Shown here in pieces: positions 1 to 8,870 of a stretch of DNA of 64,000 nt. The notes beneath the pieces were generated by a model. The model made no database searches. It was not told the origin of the DNA and worked only from the letters and a program-made list of their open reading frames with translations. The translations under genes were made by a program, and so were the position numbers. Positions within the stretch are counted from its first letter, which is position 1. Each line of letters starts with the position of its first letter. Origin of the DNA: Bacteroidota bacterium (GTDB lineage Bacteria; Bacteroidota; Bacteroidia; Chitinophagales; Chitinophagaceae); NCBI GenBank assembly GCA_023424015.1, contig JAFAEM010000016.1, positions 114,876 to 178,875 on the forward strand. The letters run 5' to 3'.

Positions 1-327
1 GTAATAAACTTTTAATCCCATTTCTTTGGCTTTTCTCACGTCTTCATCCGCGCCTTTTGACGCGCCTTCAAGACGAAGAATTGCGTCGCATCTTTCGAGC
101 AGACGATGTGCTGCCGGGTATTGTATTTCCTCCCAGGCGCTGTCGCCAGGTTTTTGTGAACCTGCCAGGCGGATAAGGGGTAAAGCCACCCATTCTCCAA
201 TCAACGGCAGGTGTCCCTTTCGAAAAATTGGCAGGGCTGCAGCTTCCAGCCGCTGCAAATTTTCTTTCATCCGCTGCGGATCGTCGTTCGTCCCGCTTCG
301 ATACGGCCCAGCAATCAGTATCAGCAT
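1..327 (-). CDS. DUF4406-like protein, N-terminal part (gene runs off the window)
   Basis: Minus-strand frame open from an ATG at 325-327 to the window edge, giving 109 codons without a stop. The protein starts MLILIAGPYRSGTNDDPQ and continues with blocks such as LPLIGEWVALPL, AHRLLERCDAILRLEGAS and GADEDVRKAKEMGLKVYY. A hydrophobic first strand ending in AGPYR, a middle helix and a late strand with DAILRLEGAS are typical of DUF4406, a small family related in fold to nucleoside 2-deoxyribosyltransferases. The substrate is unknown. The C-terminus is beyond position 1. The gene lies downstream of sucC on the same strand, separated from it by a heptamer repeat array. Confidence 0.75.
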   Translation of the reverse strand, partial: MLILIAGPYRSGTNDDPQRMKENLQRLEAAALPIFRKGHLPLIGEWVALPLIRLAGSQKPGDSAWEEIQYPAAHRLLERCDAILRLEGASKGADEDVRKAKEMGLKVYY

Positions 328-343
328 ATTTATTTTTTAAATG

Positions 344-399
344 CATCCAGCATCCAGCATCCAGTATCCAGTATCCAGCATCCAGCATCCAGTATCCAG
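344..399. repeat. Tandem heptamer array, 8 units (CTGGATR family)
   Basis: Eight head-to-tail 7-bp units, catccag or tatccag on the plus strand, which is CTGGATG/CTGGATA on the minus strand. The array begins 17 bp upstream of the DUF4406 start and stops one base before the sucC stop codon, filling almost all of the intergenic gap. The same heptamer recurs at 35591-35667 and 63844-63876. Short reading frames across it are repeat translations, not genes. Confidence 0.9.
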
Positions 400-400
400 T

Positions 401-1612
401 CTACGCCACCGCTTTTTTCACCAAATCTGCCGCTTCGCTAAGCAGGATCGCCGATTGCACTTTCAGGCCGCTTTCGTCGATCAGCTTTTTCGCTTCTTCC
501 GCGTTAGTTCCCTGCAGACGAACTATGATGGGAATATTGATATTGCCGAGATTTTTATACGCGTCAATTACACCCTGGGCCACACGGTCGCAACGAACGA
601 TTCCACCGAAAATGTTGATGAGAATAGCTTTTACCGCCGGATCTTTTAAGATGATCTTGAAACCGGCTTCCACTGTTTGTGCATTGGCTGTACCACCCAC
701 ATCAAGGAAGTTGGCAGGCTCGCCACCACTAAGTTTGATCATATCCATAGTTGCCATAGCCAGTCCGGCGCCATTGACCATACAACCTACATTGCCATCC
801 AGTTTTACAAAATTGAGGTTGTATTTGCCGGCTTCCACTTCGGTAGGATCTTCTTCTGTTACATCCCTTAACGACGCCAGGTCGGGATGACGCATCAGGG
901 CGTTGTCGTCGAGATTCATCTTACAATCCACTGCCACGATCTTATTATCAGCAGCCTTGAACAATGGATTTATTTCAAGCATACTACAATCAAGACCTAC
1001 ATAGGCATTGTATAAATTGGTAACGAACTTCACGCAGTTCTTGAATGCTTCACCACTAAGACCCAGGTTAAAAGCGATCTTCCTCGCCTGGAAGCCCTGC
1101 AATCCACCTGAAGGATGAACCCATTCCTTAAATATCTTATCCGGGGTATCATGAGCTACGTCTTCAATATTCATTCCTCCCTCAGTGCTATACATGATCA
1201 CATTTTCTCCCCTGGAGCGATCAAGCAGGATAGACAGGTAAAATTCTTTGCGGTCGCTGGGCCCGTCATAATACATATCCTGCGCTACCAGTACCTTGTT
1301 TACCACTTTTCCAGCGGGTCCGGTTTGCAGGGTTACCAGTGTACCGCCCAGAATCTTCTTCGCGATATCAGCAACATCTTCCAGGTTCTTACCCACCTTT
1401 ACACCGTTAATACCTGTTTCTTTTACAGTACCTTTTCCACGTCCGCCGGCATGTATCTGCGCTTTTACAACAGCGAAATTGCTGCCATATTGGGTCTTGA
1501 TCTGGCGGTAGGCTTCTTCCGCTTCATGTACAGATGTGCAGGCAAAACCTTCCTGAACGGGGACATTATATTTTTTTAGAAGTTCTTTAGCTTGGTATTC
1601 ATGCAGGTTCAT
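401..1612 (-). CDS. sucC: Succinyl-CoA ligase (ADP-forming) beta subunit
   Basis: 403 residues, close to the usual 385-400. It begins MNLHEYQAKELLKKY, the standard SucC N-terminus. The ATP-grasp nucleotide site is visible (AGGRGKG near residues 55-61), as are the Mg-binding region LEINPLF, the NGAGLAMATMD block and the GG.VRCD CoA-ligase block near the C-terminus. With SucD it converts succinyl-CoA, ADP and phosphate to succinate, CoA and ATP in the TCA cycle, in the cytoplasm. sucD is not in the window. A near-consensus -7 box (TATCTTCG) sits about 15 bases before the ATG. The stop codon directly abuts the heptamer array. Confidence 0.97.
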   Translation of the reverse strand: MNLHEYQAKELLKKYNVPVQEGFACTSVHEAEEAYRQIKTQYGSNFAVVKAQIHAGGRGKGTVKETGINGVKVGKNLEDVADIAKKILGGTLVTLQTGPAGKVVNKVLVAQDMYYDGPSDRKEFYLSILLDRSRGENVIMYSTEGGMNIEDVAHDTPDKIFKEWVHPSGGLQGFQARKIAFNLGLSGEAFKNCVKFVTNLYNAYVGLDCSMLEINPLFKAADNKIVAVDCKMNLDDNALMRHPDLASLRDVTEEDPTEVEAGKYNLNFVKLDGNVGCMVNGAGLAMATMDMIKLSGGEPANFLDVGGTANAQTVEAGFKIILKDPAVKAILINIFGGIVRCDRVAQGVIDAYKNLGNINIPIIVRLQGTNAEEAKKLIDESGLKVQSAILLSEAADLVKKAVA

Positions 1613-1789
1613 GGTCGAAAAAATTTTTGCGAAGATAGTGTTTTGAGCCGGGAGACATCGGGCAGGTTTTGGGATGTTTAAAGATAAGGGTTGATGTAAA
1701 AGTGATCAATAGGCCATAGTACTAACCAATAACTGATCTTTTCTTCCCATCTTCCCGCCTTCCCGGCAATAAAAGCTTTTTACAACGCG

Positions 1790-2512
1790 TCAACCCATAT
1801 TATGAAACACTTTCTGCACATCTTCATCCTGCTCCAGTCGTTCGATTAGTTTGCTGACATCCTCTGCCTGTTCGTCGGTGACGGGCACCGTGGTGGAAGG
1901 GATCCATTCAAGTTCGGCACTGATAGGGGTGAGGCCTTTGTCTTCAAGGGCTTTTTGCATATTGCCAAAATCGGTAAAACCCGCCCTGATCACCAGGATA
2001 TCCTCGCCATTCTCACCGGTGCTTTCTCCCAGTTCTTCCAGGCCGAAGTCGATCAGTTCAAGTTCCAGTTCTTCAGCATGCAATCCTTCTGGCTTCAACT
2101 TGAAAACACCCATTTTTTTGAACTGGAATGCCACGCTTCCGCTATTACCGAGTGCGCCGCCTCCTTTATTAAAATGTGATTTTACGTTGGCCACGGTTCT
2201 TACATGGTTGTCGGTAGCGGTTTCTACCAGGATGGCAACCCCATGTGGGCCATAACCTTCATACAGGATCTCTTCGTAGTTATCCATCTCCTTACCCTGC
2301 GCACGCTTGATGGCAGCCTCTACACGGTCTTTGGGCATATTGACCGCCTTGGCATTTTGAAAACAACGGCGAAGTGCGGGATTGGTTGCCGGATCGGGTC
2401 CACCAGCTTTGACAGCAATAACGATCTCTTTACCAATACGAGTAAACTGTTTGGCCATACGATCCCAGCGGGCAAACATCGTCGACTTGCGTACTTCAAA
2501 AATCCTTCCCAT
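1790..2512 (-). CDS. yebC: YebC/PmpR (TACO1) family protein
   Basis: 240 residues, full length for the family. It starts MGRIFEVRKSTMFARWDRMAKQ, the Bacteroidota variant of the usual MAGHSKW N-terminus, and contains the family blocks KAGGPDPATNPALRRC, EILYEGYGPHGVAILVE, TDNHVRTVANVKSHFNKGGG and a C-terminal acidic ferredoxin-like domain. Members have been described as transcriptional regulators. Mitochondrial TACO1 and some bacterial homologues act on translation, so the exact role here is open. It has its own promoter box at 2561-2568 and is separated from the upstream permease by a terminator. Confidence 0.95.
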   Translation of the reverse strand: MGRIFEVRKSTMFARWDRMAKQFTRIGKEIVIAVKAGGPDPATNPALRRCFQNAKAVNMPKDRVEAAIKRAQGKEMDNYEEILYEGYGPHGVAILVETATDNHVRTVANVKSHFNKGGGALGNSGSVAFQFKKMGVFKLKPEGLHAEELELELIDFGLEELGESTGENGEDILVIRAGFTDFGNMQKALEDKGLTPISAELEWIPSTTVPVTDEQAEDVSKLIERLEQDEDVQKVFHNMG

Positions 2513-2560
2513 CGTAGATAATAGTGTTTAAATTTTGATTGCTATGATTTGGTCGGGTTG

Positions 2561-2568
2561 CAAATTTA
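2561..2568 (-). promoter_or_regulatory. Bacteroidota -7 box of yebC
   Basis: On the minus strand the sequence reads TAAATTTG, a perfect match to the Bacteroidota -7 consensus TAnnTTTG, 48 bases before the yebC ATG. Assignment is by motif and position only. Confidence 0.55.
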
Positions 2569-2580
2569 GGATAATGACCT

Positions 2581-2620
2581 AAAACGAAAAAGGGACGATA
2601 CTTAGAAGTGTCGTCCCTTT
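2581..2620 (-). terminator. Rho-independent terminator after the APC permease
   Basis: A 13-bp stem (2589-2601 with 2608-2620, one G-T pair) closes a 6-base loop. Read on the minus strand it is followed by TTTTTCGTTTT. It starts 25 bases after the permease stop codon at 2645 and separates that gene from yebC. Confidence 0.85.
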
Positions 2621-2644
2621 CCGGTTATCGCAAACCCTTTTATA

Positions 2645-4306
2645 TTATTTTGACAATAGTTTTTTCACAAACACTACGAGGTGCACAGCAGCAAATACCA
2701 CTGAGATATAAAGCAGTGTTCTATCGGCATCGAATCCAACAGCATACTGGTGTAAAAAGCCCGCGAGAATCAGAAGGCCGGCGAGTGCCAACCCGGTATA
2801 ATTAGCGATCCGCAGACCTTTTCTGTTGCTGGAGCCGTCACCCAGGTGACTGTTTTTCGCACCATAAACCAGGTAAATATCAAGACCGATCAGCATCCAT
2901 ACCAACAGGCGTATCCAGGTATCCATGGGAAGGAATACCATCATAAACAAACAGGTAGCGATACCGAGAATGGGCACTAGCGGAACCAGTGGCGTACGGA
3001 ATGCTCTCGGAATCTCAGGCATTTTTTTACGCATTACCAGGATACCAATACAAACCAGGATAAAGGCGAAAAGTGTACCGATACTGGTCATTTCGCCAAC
3101 GACACGTGCTGGTACAAAAGCGGCAAATGCGCTTACGAACAACATGAACAAAAGGTTGTTTTTGGCAGGTGTTTGTGTTTTGGGATTAACACTGGAGAAG
3201 ATCTTTGGAATCAATCCGTCTTTACTCATGCTATAGAAAACGCGACTTTGTCCCATCAGCATCACCAGGATCACAGAAGCATAACCGGCGAGGATCGCCA
3301 CAATGATCGCCCTGTTCAGCCAGGGATAGTCAGGTTGAATTACACCAGCAGCGTCAGGTTGACCCATATGCTCGATTGCAACAGCGACGGGGGCGATTGC
3401 ATCAGAAGGATCAGCACCCAGGAATGTTTTGTAGTTGGCAACACCGGTCATGACGTGCGCAAACAATAAATATAAGACCGTACAGATAGCCAGTGAACCC
3501 AGGATACCTATCGGCATGTTTCTTTTTGGATTCTTGGTTTCCTGTGCGGCCGTGCTCACTGCGTCAAATCCGATATACGCAAAGAATACGATTGCAGCTG
3601 CCCGGATCACACCACCCATGCCGTGGTTGAAGAAGCTTTCATGCCCGGGTTCAGTAGAAGGGATCAGGTAAGGATCATAATTGCTTGAATCGATATACTG
3701 CCATCCCAATATGATGAACGTCAGTACAACCGCAACCTTCAGGAATACGATGATCGCATTGACAAAAGCGCTTTCCTTGGTGCCTTTTATCAGTAGCAGG
3801 CTCATCAATACAATTATAAACACTGCTGGCAGGTTAATGATCCCGCCATCCCAGGGTCCAACGATCAGTTCCTGTGGTAATGTAATGTCAAAGCCTTTTA
3901 AAAATTTAACGAGGTATCCGCTCCAGCTAATGCCCACAGTAGCGGCACCAACTGCATATTCCAGTACAAGATCCCAACCGATGATCCAGGCAATAAACTC
4001 TCCCATCGTAGCATACGAATAGGTATAAGCACTACCGGCAACCGGTATCATGGATGCGAATTCAGCGTAACACAGTCCCGCGAAAAGGCAACCCAATGCA
4101 GCAACAACAAAAGAAATAGTAATAGCCGGTCCTGCATGGTTAGCGGCCGCCATACCGGTGATAGAAAAAAGCCCGGCTCCAATAATGGCACCGATACCTA
4201 ATGCCACAAGTCCTGCGCCTCCTAAAGTTCTCTTAAGTGTGTGTGTACCTGTTTCTTCTGCCTCATTCAACAAGGCGTTCATGGGCTTTCTGACGAATAA
4301 ACTCAT
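2645..4306 (-). CDS. APC-superfamily amino-acid permease
   Basis: 553 residues with about 12-14 hydrophobic segments. The first membrane segment carries GLVALGIGAIIGAGLFSITG, the substrate and sodium-site signature of the APC fold. It is followed by the conserved segment GIGWSGYL-like and FFAYIGFDAVSTAAQETKNP, diagnostic of cationic amino-acid transporter (CAT/YfnA-like) permeases. It probably moves amino acids across the inner membrane; the substrate cannot be read from sequence. The gene is monocistronic, with a strong terminator directly downstream, and is divergent from the symporter at 4491. Confidence 0.92.
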   Translation of the reverse strand: MSLFVRKPMNALLNEAEETGTHTLKRTLGGAGLVALGIGAIIGAGLFSITGMAAANHAGPAITISFVVAALGCLFAGLCYAEFASMIPVAGSAYTYSYATMGEFIAWIIGWDLVLEYAVGAATVGISWSGYLVKFLKGFDITLPQELIVGPWDGGIINLPAVFIIVLMSLLLIKGTKESAFVNAIIVFLKVAVVLTFIILGWQYIDSSNYDPYLIPSTEPGHESFFNHGMGGVIRAAAIVFFAYIGFDAVSTAAQETKNPKRNMPIGILGSLAICTVLYLLFAHVMTGVANYKTFLGADPSDAIAPVAVAIEHMGQPDAAGVIQPDYPWLNRAIIVAILAGYASVILVMLMGQSRVFYSMSKDGLIPKIFSSVNPKTQTPAKNNLLFMLFVSAFAAFVPARVVGEMTSIGTLFAFILVCIGILVMRKKMPEIPRAFRTPLVPLVPILGIATCLFMMVFLPMDTWIRLLVWMLIGLDIYLVYGAKNSHLGDGSSNRKGLRIANYTGLALAGLLILAGFLHQYAVGFDADRTLLYISVVFAAVHLVVFVKKLLSK

Positions 4307-4460
4307 AAGTAGATTAATTGTGGTTTTGCGTATTCTCTAAGCAAGTGGACTAAAAATAGGTGGAAAAATAGGGATTTCTGCCAATAATGAACAAAAGATT
4401 TATTAACGGTTTGGCCTTAAACCAATTCGGGTAAATTGCAGAAATTTAAAAGTAAACCTT

Positions 4461-4468
4461 TAGTTTTG
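4461..4468 (+). promoter_or_regulatory. -7 box of the dicarboxylate/amino-acid symporter gene
   Basis: TAGTTTTG matches TAnnTTTG exactly and lies 22 bases before the ATG at 4491. A TTG (4436-4438) about 22 bases upstream could serve as the -33 element. Confidence 0.5.
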
Positions 4469-4490
4469 AGGCTTTACCATAGCATGTTAT

Positions 4491-5891
4491 ATGAATAAAC
4501 GAAAGGCCGGACTGCTTTCACTCTTCCTGTTTACCGTCGTTGCAATCATTCATTTTCTTTCCCTGAAAAATTGGGTTAGTATCCCGGTTAATATACTTAC
4601 CATCTCGCGTTGGATATTTGTTGGCAGCCTGGTTTTATTTGCCATTTATAAACGTTCGCTCACTACCTGGATACTGGTCGCCATGGCCATGGGGGTGGAG
4701 ATTGGACTTGATTTCCGGGAATTCTCGCAAAATCTTTCTTTTCTTAGTACCATATTCCTTCGCCTGGTAAAGACGATCGTAGCCCCCTTACTCTTTGCGA
4801 CCCTGGTAGTAGGTATCGCCAGCCATTCCAACCTGAAACAGGTAGGGCGCATGGGATGGAAATCGCTTTTATATTTCGAGGTTGTGACCACTATCGCGCT
4901 GGTGCTGGGCCTGATCTTTATCAATATTACCAAAGCCGGAACGGGCATTGAAGTGCCTGAGGGTCTTTTAAAAGAGTTGCCCGAACCTGTTGTAAAGACA
5001 TGGAAGGATCATATAATAGATATCTTCCCTGAAAATATTATTAAATCCATATACGAGGGCAATGTATTGCCGATCGTCGTGTTTAGCGTAGTCTTCGGGA
5101 TTGCGCTGGCATTGCTAAATGAGCAGAAGAAAAAGCCGATGCTTGATTTTGCCGAGAGCCTGGCAGAAACGATGTTCCGGTTTACCAATATCATCATGTA
5201 TTTTGCTCCCTTTGGCGTCGGCGCAGCAATCGCTGTTACCGTCGGGCATTTGGGCATTGATATATTAAAGAATCTTGGATTATTATTACTTACACTTTAT
5301 CTGGCGCTGATCAGTTTTGTATTGCTGGTATTGTTGCCGGTCGCTTTGTTTATCGCAAAAATACCGTTGAAGCAATTTATCAAAGCTATTCGTGAGCCTG
5401 TTTCGATAGCGTTTGCCACCACCAGTTCCGACTCTGCCTTGCCAAAGGCACTGGAGAATATGGAAAAATTCGGTGTGCCGCGAAAGATCGTGTCATTTGT
5501 CATTCCAACAGGGTATACATTTAATCTCGACGGAACCACTTTATATCTTTCCCTGGCTTCGGTCTTTGTTGCCCAGGCTGCAGGTATGAATCTTAGTTTT
5601 GGCGAGCAACTACTGATCGGGCTTACGCTGATGCTTACCAGTAAGGGTGTAGCCGCAGTGCCACGGGCTTCACTGGTGATACTAATCGCGACGGCCAATA
5701 CGTTTAATTTTCCCCTTTGGCCCATCATGGCGATCTATGGTATTGATGAGTTGATGGATATGGCTCGTACCTCGGTAAACGTGATCGGGAATACCCTGGC
5801 CAGTTGCGTGATTGCCAGGTGGGAAGGTGAATTTGATGATCAAAAAGCGCTGGCTTTTAACGAGAGCGAAGCCGATGCAATTGTTGGATAA
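4491..5891 (+). CDS. Dicarboxylate/amino acid:cation symporter (DAACS family)
   Basis: 466 residues with many membrane segments. The two re-entrant-loop signatures of the GltP/DctA family are present: the serine-rich ATTSSDSALPKAL and the transmembrane-7 motif FNLDGTTLY (family NMDGT). A later DMARTSVNVIGN block forms the substrate site in transmembrane helix 8. Two extra hydrophobic segments precede the core. It imports glutamate, aspartate or C4-dicarboxylates with sodium or protons; which one is not decidable here. DedA follows after 40 bases on the same strand. Confidence 0.95.
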   Translation: MNKRKAGLLSLFLFTVVAIIHFLSLKNWVSIPVNILTISRWIFVGSLVLFAIYKRSLTTWILVAMAMGVEIGLDFREFSQNLSFLSTIFLRLVKTIVAPLLFATLVVGIASHSNLKQVGRMGWKSLLYFEVVTTIALVLGLIFINITKAGTGIEVPEGLLKELPEPVVKTWKDHIIDIFPENIIKSIYEGNVLPIVVFSVVFGIALALLNEQKKKPMLDFAESLAETMFRFTNIIMYFAPFGVGAAIAVTVGHLGIDILKNLGLLLLTLYLALISFVLLVLLPVALFIAKIPLKQFIKAIREPVSIAFATTSSDSALPKALENMEKFGVPRKIVSFVIPTGYTFNLDGTTLYLSLASVFVAQAAGMNLSFGEQLLIGLTLMLTSKGVAAVPRASLVILIATANTFNFPLWPIMAIYGIDELMDMARTSVNVIGNTLASCVIARWEGEFDDQKALAFNESEADAIVG

Positions 5892-5931
5892 AGCGTGTTT
5901 TCAATTTTTAAAAAAGCGGATTTAATTTAAC

Positions 5932-6663
5932 ATGGAAAGTCTTTTGCATATTTTTTTACTGGAAAGTGGTGGATTTATCCAGCAGTTTATCGAATGGATT
6001 ATAAACAATGGAGGTCTTTACTTTTTGTTGTTGGTAGTCTTTGCGGAAACTGGCTTGTTTGTCGGGTTCTTTTTACCCGGTGATTCATTGCTTTTTGCGG
6101 CTGGTATTTTTATGGGACGTCTCGTGAACCAACTGGCCGGTCTGCCGGCCGACACGTCGCATCCGTTTGGTTTTTATCATATTCTTATTATCCTCATGGT
6201 GATCGTGGCATCGGTGTTGGGCAACCTGGTGGGGTATTGGTTTGGGTACAAAACCGGCCCGCTATTGTTTGAACGCAAGGATACCTGGATTTTTAAAAAG
6301 AAACATCTTTTTAAAGCAAAGGATTTTTATGATCATTATGGGAAGGCAACCATTTTCCTGGCAAAATTTCTACCAATCATTCGCACATTCGCACCCATTG
6401 TTGCGGGAATAGTGAAAATGTCAAGGCCGCATTTTATATTTTATAATATCGCGGGTAGTCTGGCATGGGTTTGTTCGATGATGCTGGGCGGATTCTTCCT
6501 GCAAACCTGGGTGGAAAAGAGATTTGGGTATAGCCTCAAGGATCATATTGAGGCCATTACGATCGTTATTATCCTGGTTACAACCTTACCGGTGTTGTAT
6601 AAATTATTTTTTGCGAAAAAACCCGTGGTGCCGCCACCTACAGACACGAATGTAAATTCCTGA
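5932..6663 (+). CDS. DedA-family (VTT/SNARE-associated domain) membrane protein
   Basis: 243 residues. It contains the DedA signatures FFLPGDSLLFAAG (around residue 45) and KFLPIIRTFAPIVAG (around 150), where the acidic and arginine residues are essential in E. coli DedA/YqjA. Re-entrant loops and C-terminal membrane helices follow. The family is linked to flipping of undecaprenyl phosphate or phospholipids and to membrane homeostasis. The stop is only 6 bases from the start of the following MFS gene, so the two are probably cotranscribed. Confidence 0.93.
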   Translation: MESLLHIFLLESGGFIQQFIEWIINNGGLYFLLLVVFAETGLFVGFFLPGDSLLFAAGIFMGRLVNQLAGLPADTSHPFGFYHILIILMVIVASVLGNLVGYWFGYKTGPLLFERKDTWIFKKKHLFKAKDFYDHYGKATIFLAKFLPIIRTFAPIVAGIVKMSRPHFIFYNIAGSLAWVCSMMLGGFFLQTWVEKRFGYSLKDHIEAITIVIILVTTLPVLYKLFFAKKPVVPPPTDTNVNS

Positions 6664-6669
6664 GCCGTG

Positions 6670-7905
6670 ATGCAGCCAGCCAAAACCAACTCTGTTGTCA
6701 GTGTAGCCGTTATCGTTGCTGCCCTGGGGTACTTTGTCGACATCTATGATCTTTTGTTGTTTGCCATCATAAGAATTGAGAGCCTGGGTGACCTGGGACT
6801 TAGTTCCGCGCAGATCACAACGGATGGCGAGGCGATTTTGCAATGGCAGATGTGGGGACTGTTACTGGGCGGTATTATCTGGGGAGTGATGGGAGATAAG
6901 CGGGGAAGGCTGAGTGTACTGTTTGGTTCGATCGTTTTGTATTCCATCGCCAATATCGCAAACGGTTTTGTGGAAACAGTGGATCAATATAAATGGATAC
7001 GTTTTATCGCCGGGCTTGGACTTGCAGGTGAACTGGGTGCGGGCATCACACTTGTCTCGGAACTCACAGCTAAAGAGAAAAGGGGGATTGCCACTTCTCT
7101 GGTGGCAGGTATTGGTCTTACCGGCGCGGTTGTCGCGTTTGTGATGAAGGAAAACTTTCACTGGCGAACATGTTATTTCATCGGAGGTGGACTAGGCCTG
7201 CTGTTATTGATCCTTCGTGTCAGTGTTTTTGAGTCGGGCATGTTCCACGATGTAAAAAAATTGCAGGTACAAAGAGGTAATTTTTTCATGCTGTTCAATA
7301 AAGGAGAACGTTTCAGACGATATGTGGTGAGCGTTCTTATTGGTCTACCCACCTGGTTTGTGATCGGCGTGCTGGTTGCATTCTCCAGTGAGTTTGGGAA
7401 ATGGTTTGGGATCAAAGAGGCCATCGACCCTGGTAAGGCGATCATGTATGCGTACGCGGCTATTTCTGTGGGTGATATATTGATAGGATTCGTGAGCCAG
7501 TGGTTCCGTAGCAGGAAAAAAGCGCTGTATCTATTTTTCGGTATTACTGCCTTATTTATGCTTTTGTTTTTTACTGTTCAATGGAATGGCAGCGCTAACG
7601 GTATGTATTGGATCTGCGCCGGCCTTGGCTTTGGTACGGGTTTCTGGGCCATTTTCGTGACAATGGGAGCAGAGCAGTTTGGAACCAACCTGCGCGCTAC
7701 GGCGGCAACCACTATCCCGAATATGGTAAGAGGCATGCTGGCCATCTTTATCCTTCCTCTTTTTCAATGGTTGCGGGCTATCGATGGGGTGGGATATGTA
7801 AAAGGCGGTATCTACGCCGCTGTGATCATCATGGCTATTTCAATCGTTGCCATAGCGATGTCGAAAGAGACCTTTGGTAAAGACCTGAACTTTGTAGAAA
7901 CCTAA
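6670..7905 (+). CDS. MFS transporter
   Basis: 411 residues from the ATG at 6670; a GTG directly before it (6667) would add one residue. About 12 hydrophobic segments. The loop 2-3 motif WGVMGDKRGRLSVLF is the MFS signature (G-x-x-x-D-R/K-x-G-R-R). GLGLAGELGAGITLVSE in helices 4-5 resembles metabolite:H+ symporters. Substrate unknown. It lies directly after dedA and 25 bases before a glycosyltransferase gene. Confidence 0.9.
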   Translation: MQPAKTNSVVSVAVIVAALGYFVDIYDLLLFAIIRIESLGDLGLSSAQITTDGEAILQWQMWGLLLGGIIWGVMGDKRGRLSVLFGSIVLYSIANIANGFVETVDQYKWIRFIAGLGLAGELGAGITLVSELTAKEKRGIATSLVAGIGLTGAVVAFVMKENFHWRTCYFIGGGLGLLLLILRVSVFESGMFHDVKKLQVQRGNFFMLFNKGERFRRYVVSVLIGLPTWFVIGVLVAFSSEFGKWFGIKEAIDPGKAIMYAYAAISVGDILIGFVSQWFRSRKKALYLFFGITALFMLLFFTVQWNGSANGMYWICAGLGFGTGFWAIFVTMGAEQFGTNLRATAATTIPNMVRGMLAIFILPLFQWLRAIDGVGYVKGGIYAAVIIMAISIVAIAMSKETFGKDLNFVET

Positions 7906-7930
7906 TCAGTGCCACCTGTGGGAAATTATC

Positions 7931-8854
7931 ATGAAGACAGTTTCTATCATAATTATAAACTTCAACACCTCTGTCGTCACGCTCAAATGCATAGAAACTT
8001 TAATGCAGTATTTCCCCCATTGTGATCTGAATCCCGAAGTGATTTTGGTTGATAATAACTCAGCCTACGACGACTACGAAAACTTAAAACAGGGCTTAGC
8101 AGAAAAATTTAATACGGTTAAACTGATCAGGCGAAAATTAAATGCAGGATTCGCAGGAGGTAATATGACCGGGTTTGAATACGCCACCGGGGATTACCTG
8201 ATGCTTGTGAACAATGACGTTTTCTTTACCCATGACATCTTTACGTCCTCGGTAGATTATCTCGAGAGACATAGTGAGGTGGGTGTATGCGGAGGACTTC
8301 CGATCCTTGAAAACGGGAACAGGATACCACCGTTTGGACATAATGAGACCTTTCTGTATAAGCTTTTGGGTAACTGGTTGTATGAAAAATTATTCTCAGG
8401 GGTTGCGAAGAAAGAAAAAGAATATACCGAGCCGACAGAGGTGGATTATGTGCCGGGATGTTATATGGCTTTCAGGATGGATGTTTTCCGGAATATCGGG
8501 GGTCTCGACAGTAATATTTTCCTTTACTATGAGGAAATGGATATTTCGGAGCGGTTGCGAAAGAAGGGACTAAAGACGATGTATGTTCCAGGGATGGAAT
8601 ATATCCACGCCACAGGTTCCAGTACAAGCCGAAACTTCAACAGGAAAAAGGAATTGATTGTATCGAACCTGTATGTGGTACGGAAAAACCACGGTTATTT
8701 TCAATACCTGTTGTTAAAGGTCTTCTTTATGATCGTCTATTTTTTCAAGGCATTGGTGAAATGGAGATATTTTAAGCTTTGGTGGGTGATCATGACGATG
8801 GGCAGTCCGTTGGCGCATTCCATGCGTCACCAGCAAAGAATATCTGATCGGTAA
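7931..8854 (+). CDS. Glycosyltransferase family 2 (rhamnosyltransferase-like)
   Basis: 307 residues. N-terminal GT-A nucleotide fold: VSIIIINFNTS, then ILVDNNSAYDD and the metal-binding region MLVNNDVFF (NND in place of DxD). The acceptor half has VPGCYMAFRMDVF and FLYYEEMDISERLRKKG, typical of dTDP-rhamnosyl and related transferases of cell-surface polysaccharides. A C-terminal hydrophobic stretch (about residues 258-274) may anchor it to the inner membrane. Convergent with the next GT2 gene (16-base gap). Confidence 0.92.
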   Translation: MKTVSIIIINFNTSVVTLKCIETLMQYFPHCDLNPEVILVDNNSAYDDYENLKQGLAEKFNTVKLIRRKLNAGFAGGNMTGFEYATGDYLMLVNNDVFFTHDIFTSSVDYLERHSEVGVCGGLPILENGNRIPPFGHNETFLYKLLGNWLYEKLFSGVAKKEKEYTEPTEVDYVPGCYMAFRMDVFRNIGGLDSNIFLYYEEMDISERLRKKGLKTMYVPGMEYIHATGSSTSRNFNRKKELIVSNLYVVRKNHGYFQYLLLKVFFMIVYFFKALVKWRYFKLWWVIMTMGSPLAHSMRHQQRISDR

Positions 8855-8870
8855 ACAAAAAGAAGGATTA

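Noticed and set aside
344..399. Heptamer array as a possible CRISPR or VNTR-coded protein
   Set aside because: Units are contiguous 7-mers without spacers, and 7 is not a multiple of 3 with any conserved frame.
68..890. Several open frames crossing the first heptamer array on both strands
   Set aside because: They are translations of the 7-bp repeat or shadows of sucC and the DUF4406 gene; the real minus-strand frame gives coherent family motifs.
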